A stretch of 6,663 nucleotides of DNA from contig JAJCYK010000603.1 in assembly GCA_029262935.1 (NCBI GenBank), positions 1-6,663 on the forward strand. The letters run 5' to 3'. Positions within the stretch are counted from its first letter, which is position 1. Every line of letters begins with the position of its first letter. The position numbers and the translations under genes are program-made. This stretch comes from Cytophagales bacterium (GTDB lineage Bacteria; Bacteroidota; Bacteroidia; Cytophagales; Cyclobacteriaceae). The notes under the pieces were generated by a model that did not search any database, was not told the DNA's origin, and saw only the letters and a list, made by a program, of their open reading frames with translations. Below are positions 1-5,993 of this stretch, piece after piece.

Positions 1-17
1 TCTCTTCTGTTCATTGA

Positions 18-1328
18 TTAGTCATTTACTTGAGCGTGGTCGTCTGGGTAGCGCTTCTGGATATGTGAATCATAAACCACATCCCTGAAATTCTTGTGCA
101 GATTTATGGGGTCATATGGAAACAGTTGCACAAACAATACCGCAGTGATCTCATTTACTGGATCTATCCAAAATAAGGTACTGGCTGCTCCATCCCAAAA
201 AAATTCGCCCACAATTCCCATGTTTTCCTCCGATGATGCTGGTTCTCTCAGTCGAACCGCGAAATCAATACCAAAACCCACTTGCCCTTTACCTGGCAAC
301 CAGGAACGTTCCTCTACGCTGTCAGACAAATGATTTGTGGCCATCAAGCGTAGGGTCTCAGGTTTTAAAATAGTGGCGCTGTCCAAGGTCCCTTCATTTA
401 CCAACATTCTGGCAAATTTCATATAATCATCTAAAGTCGATGTTAGACCAGAACCTCCTGGAGTCATGGGCCATACATTAAAATTAAAAGCATGTGCTTC
501 TTCATCGGGAATCCTATTCAATACACCCTCTTCACTGCGACGATAAATTGCGGCCAGCCGCTTTCTGTCGTCCTCAGGAACATAGTAACGTGTTTCTTTC
601 ATACCCAGAGGGTCCAAGACATGTTCTCTTACATAGTCTCCATAGGCTTGTCCAGAAATTCTTTCTACCAACAAAGCTTGTACATCCACACAAGGACCAT
701 ACTCCCATTGGGCTCCCGGGTGAAACCAGAGAGGAACACTTGCCAATTTTTCGGCCATCTCGGTTAAGGTATTTTCCTGATTCCTGGCATCGGCATTCCC
801 AATCATCTCGCTTAGTCCAGGTATGTTGTTGTTATTACCGAACCCAGCAGTATGACGGGTTAAGTCACGGATGGTCATGGGGCGATCCGCTGGCATCACC
901 CTTACCTGTCCCGTGGCATCTACTCCATGGTAGACGGGCATATTGGTGAATTCAGGTATGTATTTAGAAACGGAATCGTCCAACTGAAATGCACCCACCT
1001 CATAAAGTGTCATCAATGCGGTACCGGTTATGGGTTTGGTCATAGAATAAATTTTAACCAGCGTTTGGCGATTCATGGGTACTTGATTTTCTATATCCGC
1101 ATACCCAAAAGCATTAAAATAAACTTCTTGACCCTTCTCATAGATTAAAGCCGATACTCCCGCCAAATCTCCAGAGGATATAAAACCGCTTAAGGTTGAA
1201 TCTATCTTGGCTATGCTGGTAGTATCTACTAAATACCTTACCACCTTTTGATGTTCAGTTGAAGGTGATTGCTTGCAAGATCCAACGGTTAATAACACCA
1301 GCAGTAGTAATTTGAAAATCTGCTTCAT
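18..1328 (-). CDS. Serine hydrolase lipoprotein, class C beta-lactamase/esterase fold
   Basis: This is a 436-residue serine hydrolase of the beta-lactamase-related (PF00144) type. The catalytic Ser-x-x-Lys motif is SMTK at residues 95-98, inside the typical context VKIYSMTKPITG. The second motif lies in WEYGPCVDV, with Tyr210 as the likely general base; the position that is Asn in true class C enzymes is Pro212. A C-terminal WDGAASTLFWIDP block (379-390) resembles the third motif region of EstB-like esterases. I chose the Met at 1328 because it begins a short hydrophobic signal ending in VGS-Cys18, a plausible lipobox. The in-frame Met at 1397 would place 23 unrelated residues ahead of that signal. 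The protein is probably a lipid-anchored envelope enzyme. The substrate cannot be read from sequence; an esterase or peptidase-like role is more likely than antibiotic resistance. It is transcribed divergently from the GMC oxidoreductase operon. Confidence 0.88.
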   Translation of the reverse strand: MKQIFKLLLLVLLTVGSCKQSPSTEHQKVVRYLVDTTSIAKIDSTLSGFISSGDLAGVSALIYEKGQEVYFNAFGYADIENQVPMNRQTLVKIYSMTKPITGTALMTLYEVGAFQLDDSVSKYIPEFTNMPVYHGVDATGQVRVMPADRPMTIRDLTRHTAGFGNNNNIPGLSEMIGNADARNQENTLTEMAEKLASVPLWFHPGAQWEYGPCVDVQALLVERISGQAYGDYVREHVLDPLGMKETRYYVPEDDRKRLAAIYRRSEEGVLNRIPDEEAHAFNFNVWPMTPGGSGLTSTLDDYMKFARMLVNEGTLDSATILKPETLRLMATNHLSDSVEERSWLPGKGQVGFGIDFAVRLREPASSEENMGIVGEFFWDGAASTLFWIDPVNEITAVLFVQLFPYDPINLHKNFRDVVYDSHIQKRYPDDHAQVND

Positions 1329-1553
1329 TCTATAGCACTTATTTTTTGGATTACTAAAATGACTACAAAGGTTCAAATAAGCAATTAATAGCGTCATTTA
1401 AGTCTAGAACCTACTTGTTATAGTGTTTGATCATCTATCCAAAACTCATTGAATCGTGCCATCAAAACTAAAATTCAAAGAAAACATTAGAGAAATATTT
1501 AAAGTACGTGTTAGGTTTTATAAATTAAATGTCAAATCTATACCAACTACTTT
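1329..1553. other. Divergent intergenic region, presumed promoters both ways
   Basis: This A/T-rich gap separates the leftward serine hydrolase from the rightward GMC operon, so it should hold a promoter for each. The only element I can point to for the operon is TAGGTTTT at 1512-1519, which resembles the Bacteroidota -7 consensus TAnnTTTG. I see no convincing -33 TTTG at the right distance. Neither gene has a recognisable Shine-Dalgarno sequence ahead of its start. I found no RNA gene or strong hairpin here. Confidence 0.4.
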
Positions 1554-3260
1554 ATGGCAAACCTTAACATTAAAGCAGAAGATCTAAACACTTATGATGC
1601 CATTGTCGTGGGATCTGGTATAAGTGGTGGATGGGTCGCCAAGGAATTATGCGAAAAGGGGCTAAAGACCCTGGTTTTGGAAAAGGGCCGTATGGTGGAA
1701 CATTTGAAAGATTACCCTACTATGAATAATGAACCGTGGGATCTTGAGTTGCGGGGTGGACTTAATTATGAAGACCAGCAAAAACACCACGTGCCTCATA
1801 GTATAGGCTTCGTAGGAGAAAACAACAAGCATTTTTACACCAATGATTTAGACAATCCCTATACGGAAGTAAAACCATTCATTTGGATCCGTGGACACCA
1901 AGTGGGAGGCCGTTCTTTGTTATGGGGGCGGCAGTGTTATCGGTGGAGTGATTTGGATTTTAAAGCCAATGCTATGGATGGGCATGGTGTAGATTGGCCT
2001 ATTAGATATAAGGACTTAGCCCCATGGTATGAGTATGTAGAAAAGTTTGCCGGGATAAGTGGCGAAGCTCTGGGTCTCCCACATTTACCGGATAGTCATT
2101 TTATGCCACCTATGGAGTTAAATGCAGTAGAAAAACATACTCGGGAGAGGATAGAAAAAGAGTTCCCTGGCAGGCATCTTACCATAGGTAGGGCGGCACA
2201 TCTTACAGAGCAACTCAATGGTAGAGGGCCATGCCAATACAGAAATAAATGTTCCCGCGGCTGTCCACATCGCGCTTACTTTAGTAGTGTTACTGTTACT
2301 TTACCCGCAGCCGATGCCACAGGAAATTTAACCATCCGTCCTCATTCGGTGGTAGAGTCCATTCTCTACGACAAAGAAACCAACAGAGCTACGGGTGTAC
2401 GGGTGATTGATGCGGAAACAAGTGAAGTAGAAGAGTTCTATGCCAAAATCATTTTTTGCAATGCCTCTGCTTTAAGTACCACTGCCATTTTATTGAGGTC
2501 TACTTCTGATCGGTTCCCAAATGGCATGGGCAACGACAGTGGGGAACTTGGACACAACTTGATGGATCATACCTATAAAGTTGGTGCTATGGGTACCATG
2601 GATGGCTTTGAAGATCAATACCACCATGGCGGTAGACCTAATGGGATATACATACCGCGCTATGTCAACTTAAATGAAGCAACTAAATCGGGAAAATTTG
2701 TTCGAGGATTTGGTTATCAAGGAGGTGCCTCCAGGTCCAATTGGAGCGTTGGCATTAACAGTAACGAATATGGTGAGGATTTTAAAAAAACACTTGCACA
2801 AGCTGGGCCTTGGGGTATGTTCATCACGGGGTTTGGTGAGTGTCTTCCCAATCACGACAATAAGGTATCACTAAATTATGAAGTAAAAGACAAATGGGGA
2901 TTGCCCACTCTAAATTTAGATTGCGAGTTTAAGGAAAATGAGCTAGCGATTAATAAGCAGATAAAAGAAGACGCAGTAGAAATGTTGGAACGGGCTGGTT
3001 TCAAAGATATAATGGCATTTGATAATCAAAGCCCTCCGGGACATGGGATACATGAAATGGGTACCGCCCGCATGGGCCGAGATTCAAACTCCTCGGTATT
3101 GAACGCACACAATCAAATTCATGCCGTAAAGAATGTGTTTGTAACCGATGGAGCGTGTATGACTTCCTCATCCTGTGTAAACCCATCCTTGACTTATATG
3201 GCTTTGAGTGCCCGGGCGGCAAACCACGCCGTAGCAGAAGCAAAAAAGAACCACTTGTAG
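1554..3260 (+). CDS. GMC-family FAD-dependent sugar dehydrogenase, catalytic subunit
   Basis: This 568-residue glucose-methanol-choline oxidoreductase matches the length and motif order of the gluconate/glucose dehydrogenase-type catalytic subunit. The FAD-binding GxGxxG motif is at residues 20-25 (VGSGISGG) and is followed by the acidic end of the Rossmann fold (VLEKG). GGRSLLWGRQCYRWSD at 118-133 is a conserved FAD-domain block. The C-terminal catalytic region has HEMGTARMG (500-508, His500) and NPSLTYMALSARAAN (543-557, Asn543), the expected His/Asn pair. Cys227, Cys233 and Cys237 form C-x5-C-x3-C, the spacing of the 3Fe-4S ligands in Burkholderia FAD-glucose dehydrogenase. There is no signal peptide, so export by hitchhiking on the Tat-signal partner is inferred. 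The partner starts 2 bases after this stop codon. Together with the nearby DUF1080 gene, this suggests oxidation of a glycoside at C3, but the substrate and regiochemistry are not proven by sequence. Confidence 0.93.
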   Translation: MANLNIKAEDLNTYDAIVVGSGISGGWVAKELCEKGLKTLVLEKGRMVEHLKDYPTMNNEPWDLELRGGLNYEDQQKHHVPHSIGFVGENNKHFYTNDLDNPYTEVKPFIWIRGHQVGGRSLLWGRQCYRWSDLDFKANAMDGHGVDWPIRYKDLAPWYEYVEKFAGISGEALGLPHLPDSHFMPPMELNAVEKHTRERIEKEFPGRHLTIGRAAHLTEQLNGRGPCQYRNKCSRGCPHRAYFSSVTVTLPAADATGNLTIRPHSVVESILYDKETNRATGVRVIDAETSEVEEFYAKIIFCNASALSTTAILLRSTSDRFPNGMGNDSGELGHNLMDHTYKVGAMGTMDGFEDQYHHGGRPNGIYIPRYVNLNEATKSGKFVRGFGYQGGASRSNWSVGINSNEYGEDFKKTLAQAGPWGMFITGFGECLPNHDNKVSLNYEVKDKWGLPTLNLDCEFKENELAINKQIKEDAVEMLERAGFKDIMAFDNQSPPGHGIHEMGTARMGRDSNSSVLNAHNQIHAVKNVFVTDGACMTSSSCVNPSLTYMALSARAANHAVAEAKKNHL

Positions 3261-3262
3261 TT

Positions 3263-3778
3263 ATGAATAGAAGAAACGCACTTAAAAATACCGGCCTTTT
3301 AATGGGAATTTCCGTGTCCATTTCTAGCCTGGGTCCTTGGCTTCAATCGTGCCAAGAAACAGAGCGCCTGGCTTGGGAACCACAGTTCTTTACAGCAGAG
3401 GATGCAAAAACAGTCACAGCAATTGTAGATATCATGTTACCGCGTACAGACACTACGGGAGCTATAGATTTAAAAGTGGATCTATTTGTCTACCTCATGT
3501 TTAAAAAAGCGTTATCTCCTGAGGATCAGCAGCACGTACGAGCAGGCGTTGGTCGCTTTAGCACGATCTGTCAAGATATGTTTAGCGAAGTATTTACTAA
3601 GCTAAGTCGGGACCAACAAGACCAAGTGCTGGCACAAGTTGGTGCTGACACCAACAAGTTTAACCCCAGCATTTGGGGTAGCACACTAGGTGTCCAAGCA
3701 CCTATTGATTTTTATAGAAGAGTAAGACAATTCGCTTTGCTAGGATACTATACCTCTCAAGAAATCATAAAGGTGTAG
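3263..3778 (+). CDS. Gluconate 2-dehydrogenase subunit 3-like protein with Tat lipoprotein signal
   Basis: This 171-residue small subunit partners the preceding GMC oxidoreductase. It begins with a twin-arginine signal: MNRRNALKN, then the hydrophobic stretch GLLMGISVSISSLG, then LQS-Cys30, a possible lipobox. Family-like features follow: FFTAEDAKTVTAIVDIMLPRTDTTGA at 42-67 and FYRRVRQFALLGYYTS at 150-165. The start at 3263 is chosen because it opens the Tat signal and leaves 2 bases after the upstream stop; a longer in-frame start at 3155 would lie inside the GMC gene. In this family the subunit is thought to aid export, maturation and membrane attachment of the catalytic subunit. The protein stops 6 residues after the GYYTS segment, whereas relatives usually continue for about 20-30 residues with a PxPG-x-Y-like motif, so the C-terminus looks short. 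Confidence 0.85.
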   Translation: MNRRNALKNTGLLMGISVSISSLGPWLQSCQETERLAWEPQFFTAEDAKTVTAIVDIMLPRTDTTGAIDLKVDLFVYLMFKKALSPEDQQHVRAGVGRFSTICQDMFSEVFTKLSRDQQDQVLAQVGADTNKFNPSIWGSTLGVQAPIDFYRRVRQFALLGYYTSQEIIKV

Positions 3779-3799
3779 TGTAAGTGGGGCTCTCTACCA

Positions 3800-4507
3800 T
3801 TAATTGGGGCTTAGGCTGGTGATTGGGGTTAGCTGCAGCTTACGAAACTCCACTTCCGATCCTTCTGCCTGAACGGCAATTTGTCCACTGGTTACCGTAC
3901 AATCTGTTCCGTGATTGACCATTTCCCCATTCATCCAAACCTTAATCTCTTTCCCCAAGCATTCAATAGTCATGGTGTTCCAATCTCCTACCGGTTTTTC
4001 ACTTCCATCTGTTAAATTTAGTATGCGCCTTTTCTTTCCTTCTGTAATTCCCCACTCTGATCTAGGTCCACGCCGGGTTTCCATTTCAGGAACTTGGATG
4101 TCTTCCACAATGCACCAAAAGTCCCCAGCATTCTCATGCATCATTTGTACTTCTAAAGATTTTGGAAACATATCATAAAGGGCTCTGGGCGTAGAAACGT
4201 GTACTAAGACGCCACAGTTTCCAGGCTCTCCAGCAAAACGATATTCCACTTCCAACCGATAATCTTGATATGGTTTGTCGGTAATGAGGTGCCCTTGTGG
4301 CGTACCTAAACTTACTAGTAATCCATCCCTGATAATAAAGGGGTTACTAACATCGGTGGTATCCATCTCTGGTATATCACTATGCCATCCTTTTAGATCC
4401 ATACCATTGAATAATGACTCGCCGATAAGATCTGAGGGGCGGTTGTTGCAATTGGAAAACAGTAATATAGAGCAGAATACAAATGCCAAAGCCAGTTTAC
4501 TAACCAT
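3800..4507 (-). CDS. DUF1080 lipoprotein, putative 3-keto-glycoside hydrolase
   Basis: This 235-residue protein has the hallmarks of PF06439, once DUF1080 and now named for 3-keto-disaccharide hydrolase activity. Motifs in order are SLFNGMDLKGWHS (31-43), NCGVLVHVSTP (97-107), KSLEVQMMHENAGDFW (116-131), VGDWNTMTIECLGKEIKVWMNGEMVNHG (173-200) and GQIAVQAEGSEVEFRKLQLTPI (208-229). The fold is a concanavalin-like beta sandwich. The N-terminus is a short hydrophobic signal ending in LLFSN-Cys20, consistent with a lipoprotein facing the periplasm or cell surface. The gene converges on the GMC/subunit 3 operon with 21 bases between stop codons, so it is not co-transcribed with it but is a close genomic neighbour. 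The inferred job is cleavage of the keto-glycoside made by the GMC enzyme. A plain glycan-binding or other hydrolase role is possible, since many DUF1080 paralogues are uncharacterised. Confidence 0.88.
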   Translation of the reverse strand: MVSKLALAFVFCSILLFSNCNNRPSDLIGESLFNGMDLKGWHSDIPEMDTTDVSNPFIIRDGLLVSLGTPQGHLITDKPYQDYRLEVEYRFAGEPGNCGVLVHVSTPRALYDMFPKSLEVQMMHENAGDFWCIVEDIQVPEMETRRGPRSEWGITEGKKRRILNLTDGSEKPVGDWNTMTIECLGKEIKVWMNGEMVNHGTDCTVTSGQIAVQAEGSEVEFRKLQLTPITSLSPN

Positions 4508-4587
4508 GATTACGAATTATTTTTAGTTAAGATAAAAAGGAATCAATTCAATGGCTAGTATCCCCCTTAAAACATAATATCCCGCTC

Positions 4588-5016
4588 TTAGTCTATTACT
4601 ATCTTTTGGGGAGTTGATGGTACTCCTTCTTTGTAAGGAACGCTAATTTTTAGTATGCCGTTTCGATACTTAACTTTAATAGCAGATGGATCGAGGAAAT
4701 TGGGCAGATGATAATACCTTTTTCCTAGCTCCAGAAGTTCATTTTGATTTATCGAGCTAAGTTTTTTCTCATCCTTACAAATATCCACAGACAGCACGTT
4801 GTTAGCCACCGCCACGAGGATATCTTTTTTTGAAAATCCCGGCAATGGAATTTCAATTTTAAAGCTTTTCTTACCATTCTTTACTTTGGGAGAGTTTTGA
4901 GATAACCAGGTATCTTCTAGGGCACTTCTACCTAGAAAATGGTTAAAGTCAATAAAATGATGGTAACGCTGCCCAAAACGGTTAAAAGCGCTTGGCCTAA
5001 TTCTAGTAGCATACAT
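4588..5016 (-). CDS. Hsp20/alpha-crystallin small heat-shock protein
   Basis: This 142-residue ATP-independent holdase chaperone is of normal length for bacterial Hsp20. The alpha-crystallin domain spans roughly residues 43-130. It starts with the beta strand FKIEIPLPGFSKKDILVAV (52-70) and ends with the conserved NGILKISVP (119-127). Before it, YYHLPNFLDPSAIKVKY corresponds to the usual hydrophobic-LP-x-x-hydrophobic segment. The C-terminal tail ends in IVI (139-141), matching the I-x-I/V motif that docks neighbouring dimers in the oligomer. The N-terminal arm is rich in Phe, His and Arg, as expected of a substrate-binding arm. There is no signal peptide, so it is cytoplasmic. Its leader contains a strong palindrome centred about 96 bases before the start codon, suggesting regulation by a dimeric factor. 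It lies between the DUF1080 and cold-shock genes on the same strand. Confidence 0.92.
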   Translation of the reverse strand: MYATRIRPSAFNRFGQRYHHFIDFNHFLGRSALEDTWLSQNSPKVKNGKKSFKIEIPLPGFSKKDILVAVANNVLSVDICKDEKKLSSINQNELLELGKRYYHLPNFLDPSAIKVKYRNGILKISVPYKEGVPSTPQKIVID

Positions 5017-5053
5017 ATTATTTGGAGTTTAGTTTCACTTGTTATTTCAACAG

Positions 5054-5061
5054 TAAAACTA
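5054..5061 (-). promoter_or_regulatory. Possible -7 element of the Hsp20 promoter
   Basis: Read on the minus strand this is TAGTTTTA, one base off the Bacteroidota -7 consensus TAnnTTTG. It sits about 38 bases before the Hsp20 start codon, a reasonable leader length. There is no clear -33 TTTG, which would fit a promoter that needs an activator. The assignment is weak. Confidence 0.25.
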
Positions 5062-5097
5062 GTGCTCTGAGCAGAACTAGGCGATGATTCACAGTAC

Positions 5098-5126
5098 GTG
5101 ATCCCATGATTTAAGTCATGGGTCAC
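5098..5126 (-). promoter_or_regulatory. Palindromic operator candidate, Crp/Fnr-type geometry, upstream of Hsp20
   Basis: Arms CCCATGA (5103-5109) and TCATGGG (5116-5122) are perfect inverted repeats around the 6-base centre TTTAAG. The match extends outward by GTGA/TCAC with a single extra T at 5102. The core TGA-N6-TCA is the half-site spacing of Crp/Fnr-family operators (TTGAT-N4-ATCAA, TGTGA-N6-TCACA). The centre is about 96 bases before the Hsp20 start codon and about 55-60 bases from the possible -7 element, near a class I activator position. There is no T-tract on either side, which argues against a terminator. Confidence 0.5.
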
Positions 5127-5179
5127 ACTGTGTTATATCGGTGATAGGGTATTAAGGCAAACTAAGGTTGTCCGGTAGA

Positions 5180-5761
5180 TTATTCCTCAGTAGAATCGCT
5201 CGGAGTCGTAGATTCTGATTCAGGTGTAGATTCTGATTCTGATGCAGGTGTAGATTCTGATTCAGGTGTAGATTCTGATTCTTCTGGAACTGCTGCAACC
5301 GGAGCTTCAGGTTGGGCCTTCTGAACACGTACCGCATTCATGCCTTTCATGCCTCGTTCTAGTTCAAATTGTACATGATCGTTTTCATCAATTTCATCCA
5401 AAACTCCATTGATGTGCACAAAATACTTTTCTTGATTCTCGGAATCCTTAATAAAGCCAAAGCCCTTGGAGTGATTGAAAAATTCCACTCGACCTTTTCT
5501 AATAGGATCAGATTCGACCTTTTCCTTTTTAGGAATTCCAAGTTCGATACTTTCTGCTTTAATTTCTTTTTTCTTTTTGGTTGGATCTGGTGGAGTATCG
5601 GTAATGTTACCGAATTCGTCTACATAAGCCATCATGTTCTCCAAACCACCACCTTGAGAGTTAGCTTTGCGCTCTTCTCGTTTTTGCTGTTTCTCCTTCT
5701 TCTGTTTTATACGTTTTTTCTCTTTTTCTCTTTTGTTAAACGTATCCTGCGATCTCGCCAT
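5180..5761 (-). CDS. Cold-shock-domain protein with basic N-terminus and repetitive acidic tail
   Basis: This 193-residue protein has three parts. Residues 1-33 are a highly charged, mostly Lys/Arg/Glu/Gln stretch (KREKEKKRIKQKKEKQ), probably a long helix that binds RNA or DNA non-specifically. Residues 35-87 form a linker with NMMAYVDEFGNITDTPPDP. Residues 88-147 are a cold-shock domain with RNP1 as KGFGFI (99-104) and RNP2 as YFVHI (113-117), the aromatic nucleic-acid-binding motifs of the OB fold. Residues 160-193 are a Glu/Ser/Thr/Pro tail built from ESESTP-like repeats. The likely role is RNA chaperone or single-strand nucleic-acid binding in the cytoplasm. A plain CspA is about 65-70 residues, so most of this protein is extension; N-terminally extended forms are common in Bacteroidota. 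It lies upstream of Hsp20 on the same strand, but 163 bases and an operator-like palindrome separate them, so they are probably separate transcripts. Confidence 0.92.
   Translation of the reverse strand: MARSQDTFNKREKEKKRIKQKKEKQQKREERKANSQGGGLENMMAYVDEFGNITDTPPDPTKKKKEIKAESIELGIPKKEKVESDPIRKGRVEFFNHSKGFGFIKDSENQEKYFVHINGVLDEIDENDHVQFELERGMKGMNAVRVQKAQPEAPVAAVPEESESTPESESTPASESESTPESESTTPSDSTEE
5205..5282 (-). repeat. In-frame tandem repeat coding the acidic tail
   Basis: Four copies of a GTAGATTCTGATTC-containing unit lie head to tail at 5205-5222, 5223-5246, 5247-5264 and 5265-5282 on the plus strand. Three units are 18 bases and one is 24, the extra 6 bases being a further GATTCT-like step. 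All lengths are multiples of three, so gain or loss of units changes tail length (ESESTP repeats) without a frameshift. Confidence 0.85.
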
Positions 5762-5898
5762 ATGTAAATGTTATTATTGATAAAAAGTCTAAAATTGCTC
5801 CATTCGTTAACAATGTGCACCAGTATGCAAGTTACAATACATTAATACAATAATAAATAAAAACCTTAGTATAATCCATATTTACTCTTATTAAACGC

Positions 5899-5923
5899 AT
5901 ATACCGTGGTTTAGACGGTGTAT
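5899..5923. repeat. Inverted repeat in the leader region of the cold-shock gene
   Basis: Arms ATATACCGT (5899-5907) and ACGGTGTAT (5915-5923) pair over 9 positions with one G-U wobble around a 7-base loop. It lies about 140 bases upstream of the cold-shock gene start and about 70 bases beyond the PQQ dehydrogenase stop. No T-tract follows it on the minus strand, so it is not a typical intrinsic terminator. It may be an operator or a leader RNA hairpin. The rest of 5762-5993 is A/T-rich, with nothing else I can name. Confidence 0.4.
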
Positions 5924-5993
5924 TCCAAAGTACACCTAATCGAAATTGGTTGATTTTTAGGCCCTTTTTTACATTGGACAAAAAGAAATGCAA

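Noticed and set aside
1329..1397. N-terminal extension of the serine hydrolase to the Met at 1397
   Set aside because: It would place 23 residues ahead of a clear lipoprotein signal that begins at the Met at 1328.
1396..1404. ATTTAAGTC, shared with the palindrome upstream of Hsp20, as a second operator copy
   Set aside because: Only one half matches; the left half reads TCA instead of TGA, so there is no palindrome and the match may be chance in A/T-rich DNA.
3779..3840. Bidirectional terminator between the convergent subunit 3 and DUF1080 genes
   Set aside because: The 21-base gap and flanks hold only weak complementarity (TAAG/CTTA) and repeated GGGGCT, with no stable stem followed by T residues.
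5059..5080. Nested small inverted repeats (CTAGT/ACTAG enclosing GCTC/GAGC) upstream of Hsp20
   Set aside because: The arms are only 4-5 bases and overlap the possible -7 element; they are too weak to call a separate site.
4932..5126. A 64-codon minus-strand reading frame overlapping the start of Hsp20, with a hydrophobic C-terminus
   Set aside because: It overlaps the well-supported Hsp20 gene in another frame, begins inside the palindrome, and matches no family I recognise.
5098..5126. The palindrome as an intrinsic terminator for the cold-shock gene
   Set aside because: No T-tract follows the stem on either strand, and the symmetric TGA-N6-TCA core is better explained as a protein-binding site.
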